A stretch of 64,000 bases of DNA from positions 1 through 64,000 of the forward strand of contig JADDOH010005149.1 of the NCBI GenBank assembly GCA_016648135.1, given 5' to 3'. Below the pieces are notes generated by a model that saw only the letters and a list, made by a program, of their open reading frames with translations, was not told the DNA's origin and made no database searches. Source of the DNA: Agrypnia vestita (Eukaryota; Arthropoda; Insecta; Trichoptera; Phryganeidae). The position numbers and the translations under genes are program-made. How positions within the stretch are numbered: the stretch's first letter is position 1; each line of letters begins with the position of its first letter. Shown piece by piece: positions 58,166 to 64,000 of the stretch.

Positions 58166-58684
58166 GAACGAAAGATTATTAACGCTTAAATAATAAGTAT
58201 TAAATAAGATATTACACTTTAAAGCTTCGAAAATTTTACCATACATTTTGAATGTCGGTCATTACTTTAAGAACCATGGAAAAGGGTATATAAAAGAAAA
58301 AGCTATTCATCATATTTCTTTCGTCTATAAAAAATATAAATTTGTCATGTAAACTTATACATTGTCTATGATTTACACATTTTTCCTCATTTTTCTTCCT
58401 ATAAAAATGTCAAAATATACCGTACATTTTTCGAAACTTTAAAATGTTATATCTTATTTAATACTTATAATTTAAAAATAAATTATCTTTCATTATGTTA
58501 TTAACACATTCAATAATATAGTGTAATACTATTTTTTCATATATATGCGATGGGACCATAAACTTGGATTTAGCCCCAAAAACTATATACAGAACATTTT
58601 TTTTACACGTTTGTCAGAGTTTAAATGAAATTATTTTATTTGTAATTGCTTTGGAAATTAAATTAATTATTACTTAAAGATAGA

Positions 58685-58983
58685 TAGTGATGGTCACACC
58701 GTTATTCCAACCGGTTACACATGAAACAGTTATTCGAGATTTGTATCTGATTGTATCGGTGATTGGTACAATAGCCGGCAAACATCTTGAACATTAGCTT
58801 CAGCTGCGTGGAAGACAAATTTTGGGTACCATGGGTGAAGTGGTATAGAGTATACATGCGCAAACTTTCCCCCACTACGCCGAAAATTGTACTCTAACTG
58901 AGATATAACTGGTGCCTAGGACCTAGTGGCTGCCCGTCGAATTGTGTAACGGTTAATGTGTCACCGTTAAAATACCATCACTA
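58685..58983. mobile_element. non-autonomous hAT element, TAGTGATG family, copy 2
   Basis: TAGTGATGGTCACACCGTTA and CACCGTTAAAATACCATCACTA-type ends are inverted. The flanks AAGATAGA and ATGATAAA agree at 6 of 8 bases, consistent with an old 8-bp duplication. Confidence 0.7.
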
Positions 58984-59289
58984 ATGATAAACGACTTCAA
59001 TGTGGGCACTTTTTAAAAATATTTCTAACATTGAAATATCTTTAAAGCAACTTATAAATAAATAATAAATATATAAAGTAATTTTAAAAGGATAAAAACC
59101 TTACAATTTTTTTAAATTGCGGCTAGGATTTAATCAGTTTATTATTATCAGAATGTTCAATATAAGTTACTTTAATTATAATCCAATATTTAACAAAAGA
59201 AAAGTAAAAAAAATATATTGAAAAAAAATGCAATCTTTGATATTGCATATCTCCATAACTATATGTATTGATATTAGGCCATGATTGCT

Positions 59290-59365
59290 TGAACATTTTC
59301 GTCTTATTGTCAAGGCAGGAATCCACCTGTTAAGTTTTTGCTACTAGCTATGAGACACCCTGTAT
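59290..59365. repeat. ACAGGGTGTCTCATAG-family end
   Basis: CAAGGCAGGAATCCACCTGT and TAGCTATGAGACACCCTGTA match the family end seen at 54480-54555 and 37740. The upstream half may run from about 59220. Confidence 0.6.
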
Positions 59366-59644
59366 AATGATAGTATAAACATTTAAAAAAACATAGTGGA
59401 TATGAGTGAAATAAGTTATAAATAAAAGGTGAGATGATTTCAAAATAAAAGCTATTGGTAAAGATAAATTATAGTAAAAAAAGGTTTTTTTCGTAAGAAT
59501 GTATTGCACGTTGGAACAACTGAGAACTGTGTTTATTGACTGTGTATATTGGTAATTAGACTGTACGGATGCGTATATGTTGCGCGCATCAATACATAGT
59601 ATAAAATGAAGTTAAAAAGTGTTGATTGTATTATATGTATCTAC

Positions 59645-60508
59645 CAGTGGCGTGCAGTGGGTATAAACTTAGATTATGCTGTGACCGACTATATACCTAT
59701 ATTAAAAATATATATATACGCATATACCTATAAGGGTATATAAATTTTAATTTTTTTTAAACTATATATAATGAACTATTTTGAGTAGCTTCAATCCACA
59801 AAAATAACTGCACTATAAAAGAAGTATTGTAAACAATATTTCCTAAATAAATAAATATTTTATATAGGTATAGCTAATACGGTGAAAATTTTCAATATAT
59901 TTCGAAGACGATTTATATATAATTAAATCGGGAACAATACTAATTTCAGATATACGTTTCTTTTCACAAAAATAAATCAAACATTTTATGATATCATTAT
60001 GATATGACAGATAACAGATGGTATTTGTCGTATTCGTATTTACATTTACCATAGAAAAGACATAAAATTAACACCGAAAGTTTTGGGTGGAATTTGTAAA
60101 AAATAACATTACTGCATGACGTGCGCCTGGCATAGGACCTTTCGAAGAAGGACGCTATTGCACAAAACTCGCAGCATAAAAAATACACGTTTTTTTTTTC
60201 TCGACTTGACTATATCTGTGGAACAAATTGGTTGGCGAAATAAATGAAGAATTGACATGAAGTTAAGCACAGAAAAGTCGGAAATAAAACTTCTAGCCGT
60301 AGGCATACGGCTAGAATTTTAAATCGAAAAAAACAGATACGTCACGTTAAATGGAAACGTCAGAAATAAAACTTCTAGCCGTAGGACGAATTACGTCTAG
60401 AATTTTAAATCAACTTTTTCTTAAGACAAGGATTATTTAATTAATATTTGTTTCTCAGAATCTTTACTAATGCACAGCTTTTTTGCTTGTATGCGCTGCA
60501 CGCCACTG
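59645..60508 (-). mobile_element. non-autonomous hAT element, copy B
   Basis: The ends CAGTGGCGTGCAG and CTGCACGCCACTG are exact 13-base inverted repeats. The octamer GTATCTAC is duplicated perfectly at 59637-59644 and 60509-60516. The 864-bp body is the reverse of copy A (18501-19357) with few differences. It lies in the gene 3 intron. Confidence 0.9.
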
Positions 60509-60544
60509 GTATCTACTATTTTATTTGATTAACCCAAATGTTCC

Positions 60545-60660
60545 GGAAAAACCTTATACAGTTAACAGTTATACAATACCCTGACGGTGGAAAGGTATTT
60601 CCGAAACATGTTGGTGTAATTAATCAAATAATAAAGTAGAAGATATACCTATATAGATAC
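60545..60660. repeat. Penelope-like terminal hairpin
   Basis: CCCTGACGGTGGAAAGGTAT and TTCCGAAACATGTTGGTGTA match the terminal motif at 35593-35640, with an inverted partial copy just left (TGTTCCGGAAAAACCTT). Confidence 0.55.
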
Positions 60661-61049
60661 ACAAATAATACAATCAATATACATTTTTTTAATTTCAATC
60701 TACAATGTTGCTAAATCAATTGAAAAAATAAAAGGAAGTTCACGGCGAGCGTCTGTCCGTCTCTATGTCCGAGCTAATCACGAGAACAGCTGTACGGATT
60801 TGTATGCGGTTTTTACTTTCATGGTCTGTCAGGAAGATTCTTGTATATTAAAGAGTGCCCTAGCACTTACAGGAGCCGAGCATTAACGATATTAGTGAAT
60901 CAAGTCGGGAAAAAATTTGCCGGTAAAGCGCTCCTCATGGAAAACGCTGCCTGATCGGTTAGAGATACAAAAAAAAATCATGCAGGAAAGAATTGTGTAA
61001 AATTAACCGGTCGTGTGCCAGGGCGCAGGTTTGCGCGAAAACTTTTGTA

Positions 61050-61930
61050 CCCCTGTGTGCCGGAGCGCAGATCTGCGCTCCCTAGACACGTATGCGAATT
61101 CAGCCGATTTTATGATATACCTGCGTTTATGAGTTTTTAAAGCTTATTCTTTGTTGTATCTCAAGTATTTGGATGAATGAACGAGTTCTGTTTGTCAAGT
61201 AACCTCATTTGCCACGCAAATAACTAATTAATTTGCAACGGATTAAAACTATACAATGACCTGCCACAACAAAACAAACAACTGACCACTGACAAATTCA
61301 AAACAGATGTGACAAAAATGTTAAAACTCGGCAAACTATAAAAAAATTACTTTGTATCTAAATCATATTATTATTATTTCTTATATTGAATCATGTAAAA
61401 ATGTTATCCATAAACCTTTTAGGTTTCCATTATATTTTAAATAAAAAAAATAAAATAAAATCGGACAAAATATCATTCCAAATGTCGTCTTTGAACCGCG
61501 CACTAATTATGATATTTATCTGTTAAAAAAGTGTTATTTTTAAATAAAAAAGTGTTATAATTAAGTATTTTTATATTATTTGATATATTTAGAACGAAAA
61601 TATTCAAATACTATATCTTTATTGCTTCCATGGTTTTATTCGATAAACATGTGCGTACATTTCTGACAATAAATTTTCTTACTTATTTTCACAATTTTTT
61701 TTTCATATTTATTTATTTTTTTGATACTTATTACATTATGCATATGCCAAATTGCACAGCAGTTTTACGGCATGATACGGAATAATAATGAATAAGTTAT
61801 TATTGTACAAGTAATTATTGAAATCTGCAACTTTTTAGCGATTATTGTTGATTTTTACATTTTACACATATAACCATCACAAAAAAGTGTCTAAAAACAG
61901 CAATCATGCGCGAAATTGCGCGGCACACAG
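61050..61930 (+). repeat. dispersed repeat 'GAGCGCAGATCTGCGCTC', copy B
   Basis: Same order of blocks as 20785-21355, including GACACGTATGCGAATT, TGAACGAGTTCT and CGCGAAATTGCGCGGCA. It is interrupted at 61229-61461 by a LINE 3' end. Confidence 0.6.
61229..61461 (+). mobile_element. LINE 3' end inserted in the dispersed repeat
   Basis: The frame reads NDLPQQNKQLTTDKFKTDV and ends after LKLGKL with a stop, then an AT-rich 3' UTR and an AAATAAAATAAAA tail. This is the closing motif of CR1-like LINE proteins. Confidence 0.6.
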
Positions 61931-62199
61931 GGTACATTCCGCGTTACGTACGGACGGCATACGACCGTTTAAGTTTAAACGATCTACAAAAAAGTTAGCG
62001 ACAGCATATATCTATATTTTAAGGATAACTTACACCGACCACTTTTATCTATGAAATTTCATCAAATGTATAACTAAGATATAATGGTTGACTTTCCGGC
62101 AATTTTGACCAATTCAGTATTATTCCTTATCAAATTAAACACACCGCATTAACCTTAAGCATTTAGCGCAGAATTTTCTGTTACACCAAATCGTTAAAT

Positions 62200-62480
62200 T
62201 AAAAATCTTAGAAGACACGACGAGTTTAAAAAAGTAAAAAAAGATAAAACTGTGCGGGCGAAGCCGGGTCGGGTCGCTATTGCCTGCCCAACATAAATTG
62301 GCGTGCGGCGAGTTTGGAACTGAAACCCGCCCCGCCCGCACGCAAAACAACCAAAACAGTCCGGGATGGTGCGAGAACAATTGCCAATGAAGTATTAAAG
62401 TTTTGCGAAGCTGAAAAAGCAAATAATGGGCCGATATTACCGTCTGACAGTTGACAGATAGAGCGGCCGCCGCGGAGCGC
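62200..62480. other. GC-rich patch in the gene 3 intron
   Basis: GCGGGCGAAGCCGGGTCGGG and a second block GAAACCCGCCCCGCCCGCAC are loosely inverted. A NotI-like GCGGCCGCCGCGGAGCG follows. The ORFs here are low in complexity. It is probably a decayed repeat. Confidence 0.3.
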
Positions 62481-62644
62481 GCTGTTACTGTTACAAATTT
62501 CTATTGAAGGCTCTGACACTGGTCACCGGACATTCAGTACATTATGTATTGTGTAATAAATTTACACCCTGGCAACTTCTGTTACGCGACAGTGACGCCC
62601 TCCTTCCATGCCAAGTTATAGTGGTACGTCTATAGTATTCGATA

Positions 62645-63262
62645 AAGCCATGTATTCGTTACGGGACAAATAGTGCAGCATTCCGTGCGGCATGTCGCAT
62701 GAACATCTACGTTCATGTTTCGGGGACAATGACGAGGTCATTTGAGGTGTACACACCGGGACTCACGTAACTTGTCTCGGAAATGTCACTTTTGCAAATA
62801 ATTATTGTTTTCCACACGTCGCGGAAATGTCGCCCTATGAGGTTATGATGACAGCTGCGTATCCATTTATGTTAACGAGTTTATCGAAACGTAAAAGGAG
62901 AAAAAGGTGGTGGATGCGAAATTATTTACTGCAAAGAGAAAGAAGGACGGATATTCTATGCGATCTTCGATCGATACAGCTCAATGAGTTCAAGAACAAT
63001 TTCGTTTCCCCACATTGTCATCTTGACAGATACAGCGCATGCGTATTTACTTGTAAACATACCACGTGGTACTGACTCTCCGCGTAATGTCGCAGTGAGC
63101 TCGCTCGGGTACCGTGCGCAAGGCAACGTTGCCACGGCACGTTGAAATGCCGCGCTATGTTGTGCGCGACGTCGCGGAACAGTGCACGACGTTGCAACGT
63201 CACGTACTCTTTGCCGCGCGTGCTGTTGAGGGACAATTTGTCCCCTAGTGAATACATGGCTT
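62645..63262. mobile_element. TIR element 'AAGCCATGTATTC', short copy next to gene 3 exon 2
   Basis: It starts AAGCCATGTATTCGTTACGG and ends CCCTAGTGAATACATGGCTT. The body is the reverse of 7397-8160, lacking the extra pogo-like segment. Its right end is 57 bp from the first base of the last exon of peptide gene 3, so it makes up most of the 3' end of that intron. Confidence 0.75.
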
Positions 63263-63318
63263 AATTCATTCCGACAACTTCCACTCCTTAAATTGAAACT
63301 GAAACCTTACATCCGCAG

Positions 63319-63464
63319 GTAGAGCTGACCAGGCAGAAGCAGCGTACAAGGTTTCCGTCGGGACCCCACCACGCAGGAGTTTTAAATGCGTCAATGGAAT
63401 GTGCATACAAAGGAGATGCGTCAACGGGCGATGCACGACTCAAAGATGTAATGCAAGGTGTTAA
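63319..63464 (+). CDS. peptide gene 3, exon 2 with six-Cys module
   Basis: The acceptor CTTACATCCGCAG opens a phase-1 exon ending in TAA at 63462-63464. With exon 1 it gives 219 bases, a 72-residue precursor. After the signal come a spacer of about 20 residues ending in PPRRS and one module spaced C-x4-C-x4-C-x4-C-x4-C-x3-C, with VNGMC and VNGRC. The module is rich in arginine and ends at its sixth cysteine. It lacks the NCVP tail of genes 1 and 2. The intron is about 6 kb of transposons. By prediction it is a secreted, strongly basic, disulfide-bonded peptide. Function unknown. Confidence 0.85.
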
Positions 63465-63526
63465 GACAGAGAAAAAATGTCAGAATTTTAAATTTATTTA
63501 ATGTAATGTTACACGTGCTATACTGC

Positions 63527-63532
63527 AATAAA
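63527..63532 (+). terminator. polyadenylation signal of peptide gene 3
   Basis: AATAAA 63 bases after the TAA stop, followed by a T/G-containing region. This is a normal distance for an insect transcript. Confidence 0.6.
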
Positions 63533-63744
63533 TAATGATGAATTACAATTGATGTATTATTTTATGAACGCGTTGAGTGTATTGCAAAGGCCTGAATTCA
63601 GAGTCAATGCTTAGATGATTTAAAGATTATGTAAGGTACGCCTCAAAAGTGTTATTTTGTACTGAAAATTACGCTTTTTAGACGTATCTTAACCTTTTAA
63701 ATCTTATTGTATTGACTTACTGGACTTCAATAATTCAATCCCCT

Positions 63745-64000
63745 AGTAAACAAAAGGATTTTTTTTTACAATAGACGATTTTTTTTAAATGTCTTTCCAA
63801 ACCGAGTAAAAAAATCTCTTAAAGTAAAAACGTATTTTTGTAACAAAGCGCCACTTATTTATAAGGGCATCATAATTTTTAAGAGCTTTTATTTTGACCT
63901 TTTCATAATTGTTTCAAAATTTACAAGCTCAGAGTAATTCAGTAGTGGAAAGACCGTGTATACTATACACGGTATAGGTCTTTCATATAAGCTTGAAATT
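63745..64000 (+). repeat. dispersed repeat shared with 6790-6990
   Basis: TAAAAACGTATTTTTGTAAC with the CCTTTTCATAATTGTTTCAAAA block matches the left-edge copy. The last 60 bases hold a short palindrome around CCGTGTATACTATACACGG. Confidence 0.5.

Noticed and set aside
1..64000. CRISPR arrays, bacterial operons, plasmid or phage functions, endogenous viral genes
   Set aside because: No regularly spaced short repeats with unique spacers, no ribosome-binding-site-led gene runs, and no viral capsid, envelope or replication genes were seen; reverse transcriptase pieces are all LINE type.

Overview
The window is eukaryotic nuclear DNA, almost certainly from an insect or a close arthropod relative. 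It is AT-rich. Genes are split by introns of 1 to 6 kb with GT...AG borders. Transposon remnants (mariner, hAT, piggyBac, pogo-like, RTE and jockey/CR1-like LINEs, Penelope-like) fill most of the space. I could not fix the order or species. No long uninterrupted host genes, rRNAs, CRISPR arrays or bacterial features are present.

Left half (1-30,000). The first 76 bases may be the tail of a protein-coding exon. From 8,852 to 23,227 on the minus strand runs a gene recognised as TMEM135-like (the peroxisomal/mitochondrial multi-pass membrane protein family). Seven coding exons join in frame to give 304 C-terminal residues. The N-terminal exon(s) were not found. Its introns carry RTE and other LINE debris, a perfect 80-bp-arm palindrome, an internally deleted piggyBac, and a hAT element sitting inside the terminal repeat of a pogo-like MITE. 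At 26.5-29.7 kb lie two nearly identical mariner copies in opposite orientation, each with a different single-base frameshift.

Right half (30,000-63,500). Three plus-strand genes encode small secreted proteins built from the same six-cysteine module, whose first five cysteines mostly sit five residues apart (C-x4-C-x4-C-x4-C-x4-C, then a sixth C). Gene 1 (30,001-36,979) appears to have three exons and up to three modules. Gene 2 (46,007-48,303) and gene 3 (57,180-63,464) have two exons: a signal-peptide exon ending in phase 1, then a short exon with one module. All three promoters share GGTCACC, a TATA box, and a TCAGT initiator whose A is exactly 32 bases after the first T of TATAAA. This points to coordinated expression, with later expansion by tandem duplication and TE invasion. 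I do not recognise the family. By structure alone it could be secreted effector, antimicrobial, venom or cuticle/silk-associated peptides.

Most remaining DNA is repeats. Several families are well supported by terminal inverted repeats and target-site duplications: two hAT families with 8-bp duplications, piggyBac-type elements bounded by TTAA, and TA-flanked mariner/pogo elements. Penelope-like remnants include a GIY-YIG domain and many foldback hairpins sharing CTGATGA-N-stem-GAAAC. Transposon ends lie close to the promoters of genes 2 and 3 and to the last exon of gene 3.
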